Of a stretch of DNA of 64,000 nt, positions 1-12,446 are shown piece after piece. A program made the position numbers and the translations under genes. This stretch comes from Oasisia sp. SBJ-2009 (lineage: Eukaryota > Annelida > Polychaeta > Sabellida > Siboglinidae). Within the stretch, counting starts at the first letter, position 1. Every line of letters starts with the position of its first letter. The notes beneath the pieces were generated by a model that was given only the letters and a program-made list of their open reading frames with translations, made no database searches and was not told the DNA's origin. The stretch is taken from contig OZ024858.1 of the NCBI GenBank assembly GCA_964017155.1, forward strand, positions 20,728,657 to 20,792,656, written 5' to 3'.

Positions 1-654
1 GCAAAAGAACCACCGAGGACGATAAGTACCCTGGCAGTGTCAAAGTGGAAACGTCGGCTTAGGGAAATATTCTGCAAAGGAGTGACTAGTTCAGTGATAC
101 CTCATAAGATCATAACATTGCAACCATAATTATACTACATATAGTAGTCAGTTAATAAAACTCTGCCGAGTGCTGGAAACAACAGGAAATAAAATCCCGC
201 GATATTAGACTGTCACGTGAGAGGCGTTAAATGACGTCATAGAACAGAACGTAATTCGGCAACCAACGACGTCGACACCATCCATGGAAACATGCAACGT
301 TACGCTTCATCGGAAGTAATTTGCACAACTTCGATAACAGCATTAGTTACAATTAATGGAGCGATGTCAAACTCGACGAAAGCGTGACTCAAGTATCGGA
401 CGTTCATAGTAGCGATAATCCATACATAAAATAAAAACGGCGACGAACAAGGGAAAGAAGAACTGCCTTGCAGAGTCTGCGGGGAACGATATGAGGCAAC
501 TACGCGACCGACAGTGAGTACATTGGACATACCAGGTTGTTGATATTAGTGTAGTACACTGTACACCAGGCACTGCAGTTATGAGTAGATCTAATACACC
601 ATATGCATGTCGTATGGTCGAATAATTGTACGCAGGCACGTATACGAATACGAA
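1..654. other. No gene recognised
   Basis: Only short frames without family resemblance. Mixed-composition sequence turning AT-rich after about 640 where the LINE 3' UTR begins. Confidence 0.5.
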
Positions 655-1500
655 TAATACGAATACATTTATTTCAGGTAAAAACCCATATACAATTGGT
701 ACATACATTAAAACATCTAAATAGCCTGTTAAAGATCCAATATGTTAAAAAATTATTAGATAAAAAAAAAATAAGGTTATAAGTTAGATAATGTAAAATT
801 GTAGAAAAACAGATAAAATAATGAGCAATATACAGGATGTAATTGTAAAATAAATATGCAATTAGTTCATGTAAATAAACACCTTTTGAAAAGTAAGTTA
901 TATAAACAACTTATTGACTTTAAAAATATATGTATATAATAAATAAATAATAAAGTTATATGCTAGACATGATGACTATCTTACAGATTTATTGTGTACA
1001 ATGAATTGGCCCAGCTAATCCACATTGGGCCATTTACTATTTCAAAGCAATTGTACATAACCCTAATCAAGTCATTATTTATGTTAAAAATGCGTCTTTT
1101 AAAACCATAAATGCTCTTACGCAATAGGGCGTCAAATGTATCAATACCATTATTAGCAAACATGCCACTCGCGCTGTCCCGTCGGCTATATCCCAAAATC
1201 CGTCTATGCATATTGTTGTAGGCAACTTTAGCTTTCAAATAAGAGCCCTTATTAAAGTTAACCCATAATTGGCAACAATAAGTTGTACAACAATACGCAT
1301 GAAACAGATGTAGTCTAACACCCACGGAACAGTGGTGAAATTTTCTGATAATGCTATTTGACCTAGCATAAAAATTACGTAGATGTCTTAAAATATCTCC
1401 GTCATCTTTCAGGTCATTGCATATTATCACACCTAAATATTTTGCTTCTTTGACATATGCAAGCTTGTTTAGGTTCATATACATATCCGGAACATATACT
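655..1500 (-). mobile_element. 5'-truncated LINE, reverse transcriptase C-terminus
   Basis: The minus strand codes about 167 residues (1484 to 981) ending the thumb/C-terminal part of a jockey/CR1-like reverse transcriptase: YLGVIICNDLKDD, SVGVRLHLFHAY and AKVAYNNMHRRILGYSRR. The order of blocks parallels the end of the LINE at 35.5-38.5 kb, so the two belong to related families. The AT-rich stretch 655-980 is its 3' UTR. No endonuclease or catalytic RT part is present. Confidence 0.75.
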
Positions 1501-1665
1501 TTATTTCAGAGGCGCATAAAATACAACATTTGTATAACATAAATATCTAAAATATACGTAATCAATGAGGTACCACAATAACTGACACAACTAGGGTCTT
1601 TGTGCCGTCTTTTACGTATTCCTGACGTGTGTAAAATGCGGCACCGTTTTGCAAACATTTTGAGG

Positions 1666-2194
1666 AACGCTTGTTTAAATCATCCTACAATCAGCTGTTG
1701 AACTCGCATGACTACGAAGCCTCACACATAGCTAAATATGGATACAGTCTGACATGTTCGCCAATATGGAGGTATAATATGTACATTAATGAACATTTAC
1801 AACCGATGGAACGTCGACTGGTGGCCCGACGACAGGTTTGCTGGCTCGATGCCGGAAAGGATGCTTAAAATTATCTATAGCACGCCGTATGCATCACACG
1901 AGACTGCTACGTCTTCACACATAGTTAAATATTGATATCGTATAACATGTCCATCAATATGAAAGCATAATGTCTACATTAATGTACATTTACAGTCGAT
2001 GAAACGTCGCGGGACGTTCGATTAAATTCAGTGCTAAGTCTATAAGATGGCGTTGTTTTGGCTGTTCTGTCTATTGAACATACGGCATGCTGTTCTGTCT
2101 ATTGATCATGTGTACGGCATGCCCACATACAAACTATCGCTGGCGACGCGCCTGCACGGTAAATAGCTAATTGTGGATGATTTAAACAAGCGTT
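1666..2194. repeat. Inverted-repeat element with internal duplication
   Basis: AACGCTTGTTTAAATCATCC (1666-1685) is repeated as an exact inverted copy at 2175-2194. Inside, about 150 bp from 1715 recurs in diverged form near 1915 (shared CACACATAG.TAAATAT, ACATTTACA and CGATG.AACGTCG). It resembles a small non-autonomous DNA transposon. No coding region. Confidence 0.5.
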
Positions 2195-2217
2195 CAGCAA
2201 ACAAATGATGATGCAAA

Positions 2218-2302
2218 CAAATCCACGTTAGTCGCTGGAGGCGCTGATACACAACTAGGGTTTAGTTGCGTATTAGCGCCTCTAGCGACTAACGTGGATT
2301 TG
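2218..2302. repeat. 85-nt near-perfect hairpin
   Basis: The left arm 2218-2250 begins CAAATCCACGTTAGTCGCT; the right arm 2270-2302 is its inverted copy with two mismatches in 33, and the stem continues a further 5 of 6 pairs toward a small AGGGTTT-containing loop. Confidence 0.8.
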
Positions 2303-2339
2303 TGGAAGCCCATTGAACTTACACGTAAAGAACATCGTG

Positions 2340-2620
2340 GCGTGATGGTATAACCGGAACGGTAACCAGACAGAATTCCCTCTGGACAGAATCCCCTCAG
2401 TCAAAGTCCCTTCGGACAAAATCCCCCCTGACAAAATCCCCTTAATTCACTTATAGTCTATTGTACGTGTATCACCTCCTTTAGGTTAGGGTTAGGTGTT
2501 GGGGTTAGGGTTAGGGTTAGGGTTTTGTCTGAGGGGATTCTTCAATGTTTAGGGTTAGTGTTTTTACACAACACGTTGTCCGAATAAAAACGTTAATAAG
2601 GGGATTTTGTCCTAGACATA
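2340..2620. repeat. Interstitial TTAGGG-like tract with ACAAAATCCCC motifs
   Basis: GGTTAGGGTTAGG and several further TTAGGG units at about 2483-2523, flanked on the left by repeated GACA(A/G)AATCCCC words (2371-2445) and on the right by the inverted word GGGGATTTTGTC (2599-2610). It looks like a repeat family carrying telomere-like DNA rather than a chromosome end. Confidence 0.55.
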
Positions 2621-2816
2621 ACATAACATTATTACAATACAGACAATAATGGACACACTCTAAATTTATGCAGAATTTAATTGGCATTAACTATTTGGAG
2701 TATGCATATCAAACATTAAGTAACCCGGGAGTAGTTTCCATCCTTAGATATCTGCTCCCGTAATATGTAACTAACTTGAATTAGGTATATTGTAGCTACT
2801 AGCTCACACTACTACG

Positions 2817-2904
2817 CGCACACGCAAACACACGCACACACGCACACACGCACACACGCACACACGCACACACGCACACACGCACACACGCACGCACGCA
2901 CGAG
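2817..2904. repeat. (CACACG)n microsatellite
   Basis: About 85 bp of CACACGCACACACG-type simple repeat. Confidence 0.9.
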
Positions 2905-3144
2905 CGCATGCCTTTGACAACACGAGTAGATATCTAAAATTGGGGAATCTGCATTTATTTTTAAATAATAAGGATTATGGTCTTAATAGACTTGCTCCGA
3001 AATTAATGATGGAAACACCGTTCGACCCCTCTCTAGATGGTGACGCAGTGACGTTGCCACTGGGGGCAGCTGGTGACACTTGTGAAGCCGCTGATGAAGC
3101 TGCGTCACAGGGGACAGACACATTCTCCCAGCCTCTTCTCGGTC

Positions 3145-4014
3145 AAGGTCAGTGCGAGCAACTCACTAATCACATTCTGCCACCCCCCCCCCCCTCCGAC
3201 ACGGCCAGTGCGATCAACTCACCAATCACATTCTGCCACCTCCCCTCCGACACGGTCAGTGCGATCAACTCACCAATCACATTCTGCCATCTCCCCTCCG
3301 ACACGGTCAGTGCGATCAACTCACCAATCACATTCTGCCACCTCCCCTCCGACACGGCCAGTGCGATCAACTCACCAATCACATTCTGCCACCTCCCCTC
3401 CGACACGGCCAGTGCGATCAACTCACCAATCACATTCTGCCATCTCCCCTCCGACACGGCCAGTGCGATCAACTCACCAATCACATTCTGCCATCGTCCC
3501 CCTCCGACACTGCCAGTGGGATCAACTCACCAATCACATTCTGCCATCTCCCCCCCCCCCCCGACACGGCCAGTGCGATCAACTCACCAATCACATTCTG
3601 CCATCTCCCCTCCGACATGGCCAGTGCGATCAACTCACCAATCACATTCTGCCATCTCCCCTCCGACACGGCCAGTGCGATCAACTCACCAATCACATTC
3701 TGCCATCGTCCCCCTCCGACACTGCCAGTGGGATCAACTCACCAATCACATTCTGCCATCTCCCCCCCCCCCCCCCCGACACGGCCAGTGCGATCAACTC
3801 ACCAATCACATTCTGCCATCTCCCCTCCGACATGGCCAGTGCGATCAACTCGCCAATCACATTCTGCCATCTCCCCTCCGACACGGCCAGTGGGATCAAC
3901 TCACCAATCACATTCTGCCATCTCCCCTCCGACACTGCCAGTGCGATCAACTCACCAATCACATTCTGCCATCTCCCCTCCGACACGGTCAGTGCGATCA
4001 CATTCTGCCATCCT
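3145..4014. repeat. 51-bp minisatellite, about 17 units
   Basis: Tandem units built on CCGACACGGCCAGTGCGATC and AACTCACCAATCACATTCTG. Poly-C runs vary between units (up to 15 C). A longer order is visible: a variant unit with CACTGCCAGTGGGATC recurs about 213 bp apart (3505 and 3718). The 51-bp period is a multiple of three and has no stops in several frames, which creates long open frames on both strands that I do not take as genes. Confidence 0.93.
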
Positions 4015-4400
4015 ATATTTTAGATATGTCCTTCAGTTGTAATGCTCTCAGTAGCCTGTCCTGTAAACAGTCGCACAAGTTACATGTTTTCCGCAGGTTT
4101 TTGGGCGCTGCCAAACACGTGTCGGTTGTTTCGTTCTGGTGTTGCGTCCGCGTGTTAAATTTGTACCTTTCAAACGCGTCAGTTGCCTGGGGCTGTCCGT
4201 CGTATCGATGATAATGGAGATCGTGTCGGTGTCGGCAAAGTTCACATTCCTAACATAGCAGTTAGAACGACAAGTTCGAGTTTTCCCCGCCACCATGTTT
4301 ATTAGCGTCTTTGTGGTTTCTTGCGCTAACAAGATGAGTTGTGCGATCAGCGGGATATTGATACTCGTGAAAACTCTTCTGTGCCATAAACGGAGGAGGG
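4015..4400. other. Unassigned sequence between minisatellite and Gypsy relic
   Basis: A 94-residue minus-strand frame (4332-4048) could be a remnant of the Gypsy polyprotein tail, but no motif supports that. Confidence 0.3.
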
Positions 4401-6530
4401 TTTGTTGTACGGCTATTTTGAACGGTCAGTTTCGTTGATGTCACAGGCCTTTCAAATGAGTGTCGATGCAAACAAACTAATCAGCATCACTAACAGGACG
4501 GTGGCAAATAGCGAGCTTTTCTGTTATAATAATGCTGGCCGACTCTCTGTTTCCTGGTCTTGCGCTTCCTCGTCTAAGTTGCATTCTGTACCATTTACCT
4601 CATGAGATGTTCCGTTTGAGGCACTGTCGCTCGGGTGCGTCGTTGCATCAGACGTTGTACCGGGCTGCAGTGGACAAAATACGGATGTGGGAGTATTGCG
4701 CCACCCTAGTAGTGCTCTCGTTGGATCTTTCGGCTTCTTTAGCAGACTTCGCTATTTTCCCAGCAGCTTCAGCCTTTCCGTTTGGCTGTGCGTGATACGG
4801 CGATGATATTACATGCTCGAATTCTCACGCCACAATTTCTTCTCGGAACGCCCAATATGTCTCCAGTTCATGTGGTAGCTTGTGCTTGTGCTCTGGTCAG
4901 CGTGACATCATTGTCGTCAACAATCGTTGTAATCATCAGCAGTCTGACGCTTGTCGAATGTGTGCGATTCTGGGCTCGCTGATGTTAAAATATATTTGAG
5001 AGTCACCAGGATCAATCTCTTCTGGTAGGTCAATTTGGGTAGCACACTGGAAGATCTGTTCGTTCGACATTTCCTGGACTGGAGGACGTGATGAAGGAGC
5101 TCGTGACAACATGTCTGCTAGCAGCTGTTCCGTGCCTGGTTTACAAACCACTGTCAGGTTGTACCGTTGTAGTGAGAGCATCATCCGGTGTAGACGCTTC
5201 GGTGTATCCAGCTGCGACTTTCGGAAGATTGCTTCTACAGGTTTACTTACGGTCGCTGTGGATTGTGACATATGAACGCTCGTAGATGTACTGGTTGAAA
5301 TTTCGGCATGCAAAAGCAATTGCTAGACACCCCATTGAGATTGGTGCATGATGTCGTTGGCATTTCGTTAATGACCGGGATACCTACACCGTAGTTTGCC
5401 TTCCTGTATCAGGGCCGCTCTGGCTAGCCATTAGGTATTTGCATCGCATTGAACAACCACCGGCTTTGTCACATTACTAATGTTATTAGTCTAGTAGGCA
5501 CACAGTGGGCAAGTCATTGGTCTGGGGTTAGAATATCTTTGATTTACAAGAAAGCATCTTATTGTGCTGATCTTCATTCGAATTCTGCATCTTTCTGTAG
5601 CAGCTGTCTCAGCTGACAGCCGCAAGGTTTGGCATGAACTTTGTGAGATAATTGGTGAAACGAAGGAATCTGCACACTCGTTCTGTGTTGGTGGGTGTGG
5701 GTATCTTCTTGATGTCGGCGACTTTTTCCGGATCCATTTTCACTCCTTCAGGTGTCAACACGTGACCGAGGTTGTTGATTTCAGCCATGTGCAGCCTCAT
5801 CTTTGCTTTGTATAGCTTCAGGTTCTGTCATCGAGCGCGTTGTAGCAATCTCTCCAGGTTCTTATCATGGTCTCGGCGAGCTTCTGCTTCCGTCTCACCT
5901 CGACCGATGATCAGTATGTCGTCGGCGACAATTGAAATTCCTTCTAGTCCATCCAGTATGTATTGTACGCGACGCTTGAACGCGTCTTGACTTTAGATTA
6001 GTCAGACCGCCATTCCGAGCCACCTATACTTCCCAAAGGGGTCCAGAAAGTAACTGTTCTGTTATAATAAAACGACTTGAAGGAAGCCGTCTTTCGCATC
6101 CACTAACGAAGATATATTCGCGGTCTTTGGAGTTGGCAGAACGTCCTCAATGGTTGGAACTGGACAGTGATTTCGTTGGATAGCATTGTTGAGGTCCATA
6201 AGATCAAGACACACCCGCACCGTCCCATTTGCTTTGCGAATGGCGAGGCTACTTGCTGCTCTTCGAGGGATGCGATCTTCTTCTGCAGATCGTCTTTGAG
6301 TCCGTACGCGACTTTGTGAGGTTTATTTTGCACAGGTGGCACCGACGTGTCGATGATTATGTCGTTTTCCCCAGCATTGCCTCCGCGCCTGCATGTTGCA
6401 TGTCGATCACCAAATGCATGTCTCTTGTTAGTCCGTCGACGGGCGATGACCATGACATCACTGGTCTGTCGCGTGCAGGCGATGTATCCGGATGTGGCTG
6501 ATAAGGCCGTTGTTGATATCAAAGGCCTTT
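4400..6530 (-). mobile_element. Decayed Gypsy-type LTR retrotransposon relic
   Basis: Reading the minus strand from 6522 downward, one meets in pol order: a reverse-transcriptase N-terminal fragment (KDDLQKKIASLEEQQVASP), an RT end fragment (GHVLTPEGVKMDPEKVADI, 5609-5800), an RNase H tail (RLHRMMLSLQRYNLTVVCKP and LLADMLSRAPS, 4936-5319), and near 4790-4700 an integrase core piece (QPNGKAEAAGKIAK). Frames are broken throughout, the integrase zinc region is missing, and no LTRs are visible. A different, older family from the element at 28.6 kb. Confidence 0.8.
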
Positions 6531-8040
6531 AGGGAGGATTTGAGAGAGCATGTAACATTCGCGTTGCCCGCGAGTAGACCTCCTACCCTCTGACAGTTCT
6601 CCATACAGCAAGCGCTTTGGTAGTCTTTCGTCGCTCATTCTGAAAACATGGCCAGCACATCGAAGTTGAGCTTTCTTCAGTAGAATATGAATGCTTTGTA
6701 GCCCCGGCCTCCGTGTTTGAGATCATGTCTTGCCAGGCGATACGAAGCAGTCTGCGCAGGCAATTGATATGGAGTTTATTTAGCTTCCTTGCTTGTCTAC
6801 AATAGAATGTCAATGTTTCGCAGGCATAGAGGAGAGTGGTCATGATTATATCTTTATAGACTTTCAGCTTTGTATGAAGATTGAGTCCTTGTCGTTCCCA
6901 TACATTCTTACGAAGCCTTCCGAAAGCTATTCTTGCTTTGGCGATTCTTGCATCAGCCTCGTCGTCGATAAGCACATTTCTGGACACTTTGTCCATGTTC
7001 CGCTGCATCTCATCTTCTGAGCTGGCATTTAGAGCGCAGTCATCAGCAAACAGAAAGTCACGCACTCTCTCCTCCTTCACATTAGTTCTGGCTTGCAGTA
7101 TCCTCAGATTAAACAGCTTTCCACCAGTGCGGATGACCATGGAGTCTGTGTCGTCATGAAATGCAGTTTTCAGCATGGCAGAGAAAACCATACTGAAGGG
7201 TGTGGGAACCAGCACGCAACCTTGTTTGACGTCATTTGTGACCTGGATAGTTTCTGACGACTCTCCCTCATCCAGAACTCTAGTCAGCATTCCCTCATGA
7301 AATGACTTGACTATGGCTATGAACTTCTCGGGAATGCCTTATTTAGCCATGATCTTCCAGAATTCCTCGCGGCATATCATGTCGAATGCCTAGGTGATAT
7401 CAACAAATGATGTAGAAAGATGGCGGTGTTGTTCTTGGCATTTCTCTTGTAGTTGTCGTGCTGCAAAAATCACATCGGTGATGCATCGTCCTTTTCTAAA
7501 GCCGCACTGGCTCTCAGTCACAAGCCCCTGTTCTGTTCAAGGTGCACTAGTAGACGATTCAGGAGCATTCGTGCAAGTTTCCTTCCTGCAACTGAGAAGA
7601 CGACAGAAATGCCAGTGTGGTTGTCGCAGCACTGACGGTTACCTTTTCTCTTGTAGAGGTGGACAAAGAAGCATCCTTAAATTCCTGCGGAAATCCCTCT
7701 GCACTCCAGATTCTTTCAAATAATTCACTGATCTTGATAGCTTATAGATTTCCGCTGGGTTGACATCAGATCCTGGAGCCTTGCTACTTGAAAGTGCTAC
7801 TATGGCCTTCTCCAGCTCTGCAACAGTGGGTGGATCATCAAGAGACATGTTCATCTTCACCTGGGGCAGCTGCGCTATCACATCCTCGTTTATATGTGAG
7901 GGGCAACGTGGTACACTGTCAAAGTGTTTGGCCCATCTGTGTAGGATTTCTGTCTTGTCTGTGAGTAGTGTAGATCTATCAGCGCTCAACAATGGGGACG
8001 ATCCTATGGATTGTGTGGTCTTCAGGGCATCATAGAACCG

Positions 8041-11000
8041 CTCTCAAAAAGCTGTGAAAGCCGGAGGCGGTACTAGGGATAAGCTCCTGCTACCACAAAA
8101 TGCTTCCACATGGCGTGCGTAACAGTAATGCCTCTGACGGCTCAAGTCCAGCACCTGGCCTTCATGTGGCGAGAGCGTGCATACTCACAGGATCGACGGA
8201 GAAGGCGGGAATATCTGGCGCCTCAAAAGCAGAGGTTGTCTAGGAGAAGGAAATCTCTGATTTATAGCCTCCGCTGTCTTGCGGCCATACGCGTTCACGA
8301 GAAGGGTTAGGGGATAACCCTGAAAGGAAATCCAGGAGTTGACCTAAATGGACATGTGGGGAAAAAGTGCATGGAGGAAAACGCTATGGCTAAAGGAACA
8401 GCGAAAGGGAGAACGTTTTGGAAAGCATGGAGAGCCTACACTTGGCACTAGTAAACACTTTCTTCAATAAACAGGAGGAGCATCTTATCAGCTATAAGAG
8501 TCGAGGGAACAGCTCATAAATGTATTTCATCATGACACGAAGAGCTGATCTGAAGGAAATGCGATACTGCAAGATAATACCCAGGAGGAGGTTGTATCTC
8601 AGCATCGGCTGCTATGTGGAGTCATGAGGATAAAAGAAGAAAAACATACGAAAAGGACCAGAGAAAAGAGGATTAAGATCTAGACTCTGAACGGACAAAA
8701 AGTGACGGAATACAGAGACAAAGTGGAAGAGGAATAACAGCTGGCGGCAGACACTACAGCAGAAGAAAATTAGAAATTATTTAAGAAAGTCAACATGGGG
8801 GCAGCAGAAACGATATGTGGCGCCACCAAAGGATGGAAACACTTGGAGAGGGAGACATGGTGGTGGCATGAATAGGTGCAGGAGAGCCTGAGAAGGAAAA
8901 GGGATGCATTCAAGAAATGGCAGATGCAGGGTGGAAACGAACTGAAGGAGGTCTATAAAAATATGAAGAGAAAGGCAAAAGCTGCAGTGGCCAACGCTAA
9001 AAACGAAGCATGCAAAGAGTGGTATAACAAGAAAGGAACAGAAGAAGGTGAGCTGATGATCAACAAGGTGGCAAGACAAAGGGCAAGATCAAGAAGAGAC
9101 ATTGGGGAAGAGAATGTGATTAAAGACCAAACAGGAGAGAAGTCAAGAGGAGCACCAGAACGCCGTACAATGTGGACTTCCTAAAGGACAGGGTGACAAC
9201 AAAGACCTTCCGACTTACAGTCAGAAACAAATACGAAGCCCTACAAGATCTTCTTGAATAAGGAAACATGGACATAGACACACAATGGCAACAGATCAAG
9301 GAGATGAGGACCAGCACATGCAGCGAAGTTCTGAGAAAGACGAAATACCAATAACAAGATTGGATTTCATTTCTGCAGACACTGTCAACACAGTGCAAGT
9401 GAGGAAGGAAAAGAAATGTGCAATTAACAATGTGAGCAGCAAAAGCAACAACACAGGAAGAGTATACAGAGGCAAACAGAGCGGTCAAGAACAGCGTAAA
9501 AACGAACAAGGCAAACTTCATTGAAGACCTAGGCCAAGAAGGCAAAGGATGCATCAGCCCAAGGAAACATGGAGGGGACATTTTGAAAAACTCAAGTAAA
9601 GTTGATATTGAGAAAACCATCCATCACCTGAAGAGAGGGAAAGCTTCCGGCCCAGGCAAACCTCCTGCCGAGGCAATCAAGGCTGACATAGAGACCTCCA
9701 CAAAGACACTGCATGATATATTCGGGAAGATATGGGAGCAAAAAGAAATACCAACTGAACGGAAAGAAGGGTATCTCGTGAAGCTCCCAAAGAAAGGAGA
9801 TATGCAAGAATGTAAGAACTACAAAGGGATAATGCTCCTATCAGTACCCGGAAAGGTCCTCAACAGAGTAATCTTGGACAGACTTAAGACAGGGGTAGAT
9901 GCCAAGCTCAGAGACCACCAAGCTGGCTTCCGTAAAGACAGATCATGCACCGACCAAATAGCGACACTGCGAATCATTGTTGAACAATCCATGGAATGGG
10001 ACTCATCCCTGTACATACACTTTGTAGACTACGAGAAGGCATTTGATAGCCTCGACAGAGATACGCTGTGGAAGTTTCTACAGCACTACGGGATACCGGA
10101 GAAATGTATATCTCTGATAAGAAATAGTTACGAAGATATGGCATGCAGGGTCGTTCATGCAGGGCAACTAACAGACTCCTTCAAGGTGAAGGCAGGAGTG
10201 AGGCAAGGATGTCTTTTGTCACCGTTCCTATTCCTGCTCGCCAGAGACTGGATCATGAAAACGACTACAAAAAATAGAAGAAATTGGATCCAGTGGACAC
10301 CTTGGAGCCAGTTAGAGGACCTGGACTTTCCGTATGAGCTCGCTCTCCTCTCACACAGCCACAAACATATGCAGAAAAAAAACAGAGCAGCTAAACACAG
10401 TATCAATACAGCTAGGACTCAACATCATCAGAAGCAAGACAAAGATTATGAAAGCCAACACAAAGAACAACAACCCCATTCATTACATTGAACGGAGAGC
10501 CACTGGAAGAGACAGACTCATTCACATACCTAGGCAGCACAATCAACAAAAATGGAGGCACAGAAGAAGATGTCAAAGCAAGAATACAGAAAGCAAGAGT
10601 TGCATTCATCATGTTGAGGCAAATTTGGAGAGCAAAACACATCAAAATTAACACCAAGCTGAAAATATTCAACTCAAATGTCAAGGCAGTTCTACTCTAT
10701 GGATCGGAGACATGGCGAACCACACAAAAGACACTAAAGAGAATACAGAGTTTCATCAACAAATGCCTGCGCAGAATACTACACCTGAAGTGGACAGACA
10801 AGGTACCCAACACCACACTCTGGAAAACAACACAACAACTACCCATAGAAAATGAAATAAAGAAGAGAAAATGGAGGTGGATAGGACATACACTAAGGAA
10901 ACCACCAGAAACAATCACCCGTCAAGCCATCACATGGAACCCCCCAGGGAAGAGGAGAAGAGGTAGGCCACGAAACACCTGGCAAAGAGACACGGAAAAA

Positions 11001-12262
11001 GAAACAAAGGAGATGGGGTACACCCGGAAAGAGATGGAGAATATGGACACAGACAGAAAACAGTGGCGTTCCTTAGTCGATGGCCTATGCTCCGAGCGAG
11101 CGAAAAGGCTTAAGTAAGTAAAGTAACATGCAATTTGGATTTAGTTCAGGGAAAGGTACAACAGATGCAGTATTTATCATACAGCAACTGCAAGAAAAAA
11201 CACCTAGAAGTGCACAAGGGTCGGTTCTTTACCTTCGTAGCGTATGACAGGGTGCCCATGGAGCTGGTGTATTGGTGTCTGAAAAGGAGAGGGGTTGCAC
11301 AGATGCAATTAAGGCTAGTAGAAGCAACATACCATGGAGCATCAACAGTAGTGAGAACCACGCATGACAGAACTGACTAGTTTCCCATCAAAGTTGGCCT
11401 ACACCAGGGACCAGGGCTAAGCCCATTCCTGTTTATCGTGGTACTATATGTCATCGGCGAACAGTTCAGATGCGGGCTGCCATGTGAACTGCTGTTTGCT
11501 GACGATCTGGCTGTAGTAACAGATACAGAGGAGGAGATGCAGAGATATGGCTTGGTTGGCACATGGGGATGGAGAGCATGGGACTAAAAGTCAACACCGG
11601 AAAACGGAAATGATGGTCAGTAGCAGGAGAGGAACAAAAGCAAACATCAAAGACAGCTAAAGCAAGAGCTTCAGACAGGTGAAAAATTCAAATATTTAGG
11701 CGTCATCATCAGTGAAGAAGGAGGATCAGAGGAAGCAGTAAGAGCAAGAGTTAGTGCAGCGTGGGGCGAGTGGAGAGACCTATCCGGAGTTATCAGTGAC
11801 AAGAAAATACCAGGGAAGTTAAAGATGAAGCTCTACATGACTGTCATTAGACCAGTACTTCTGTACGGAACAGAATGCTGGACAGTTGGAAAGAAGGAAG
11901 AACAGATACTCGAAAAAACAGATAATAGGATGTTGAGAAGAATTAAAGGTGTAACACTGAGAGACAAAGTAAACAGTTTGGACATCAGAAAGGAGCTAGG
12001 AGTGAATAGCCTAAAAGAGAAAGTCAGAGATATGAAATTATGCGGGTATGGACATATGGAGAGAATGGAAGAAAACAACGAAGTGAGAGCAATTGTTGAT
12101 ATGATAGCGCCAGGAAAAAGACTAAGAGGCAGACCAAGAGGGAGATGGATGGATGGCGTCCGAGGGGATATGCAGGAACTGAGGATCTCCCCGGGGGGTG
12201 TCCAGGACAGAACATTATGGCAATCAGGAATTCGGGCCGCTGACCCTAGTGGGAAAAGGCGA
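8041..12262 (+). mobile_element. LINE C (plus strand), inserted in LINE D and itself interrupted
   Basis: Pieces: about 8041-9140, with the helical region before the RT (SLRRKRDAFKKWQMQGGNEL, KRKAKAAVANAKNEACKEWY), and about 11118-12262, with a fingers remnant near 11130, AYDRVP, the GLHQGPGLSPFLF region, FADDLAVV near 11490, KYLGVIISEEGGSEEAVRAR, YGTECWTVGKKEEQ and GRPRGRWMDGVRGDM. The part between the pieces that should code the first RT motifs is missing, replaced by LINE A. It is bounded by the 17-bp duplication in LINE D. Several frameshifts. Confidence 0.8.
9141..11117 (+). mobile_element. LINE A (plus strand), nested in LINE C
   Basis: Non-LTR reverse transcriptase, roughly 90% identical in DNA to LINE B at 15.8-18.5 kb. 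Frame 9583-10491 holds KASGPGKPPAEAI, LPKKGDMQECKNYKGI, RKDRSCTDQIATLRIIVEQS, VDYEKAFDSLDRDTLW and GVRQGCLLSPFLF. The catalytic FADD is mutated (reads FPYE near 10327). Frame 10488-11117 continues with FTYLGSTINKNGGTEEDVKA, LLYGSETWRTTQ and the C-terminal GKRRRGRPRNTWQRD. It begins abruptly at about 9141, so it is 5' truncated. Confidence 0.85.
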
Positions 12263-12280
12263 AGGGCACCGTAGAACCGT

Positions 12281-12446
12281 TTTGTGTTGTTGGTGTCTGC
12301 GTAATGCTGGATCTCTTTTGTCCTTTTGCTGTACCATGCATGCTGCATTTCTCCGAGCTTTGTCTGGACTTTGCGCCGAGTGGAGGTGTAGGCATCCTTC
12401 TTTGACTGAGACCCTTGTGGAGTCGGTGTTTCTCATCTAGAAGAGC
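12281..12446 (-). mobile_element. LINE D segment adjoining the insertion
   Basis: The minus strand reads KEIQHYADTNNTKRFYGAL, then breaks at the duplicated target site. It continues in LINE D at 8040. Listed separately because it fixes the insertion point. Confidence 0.75.

Noticed and set aside
2940..4211. 423- and 316-codon frames with 17-residue repeats
   Set aside because: Minisatellite open in several frames on both strands; unique flanks are short and resemble nothing.
8876..9184. Stand-alone lysine-rich gene
   Set aside because: It is the helical region upstream of the RT in LINE C.
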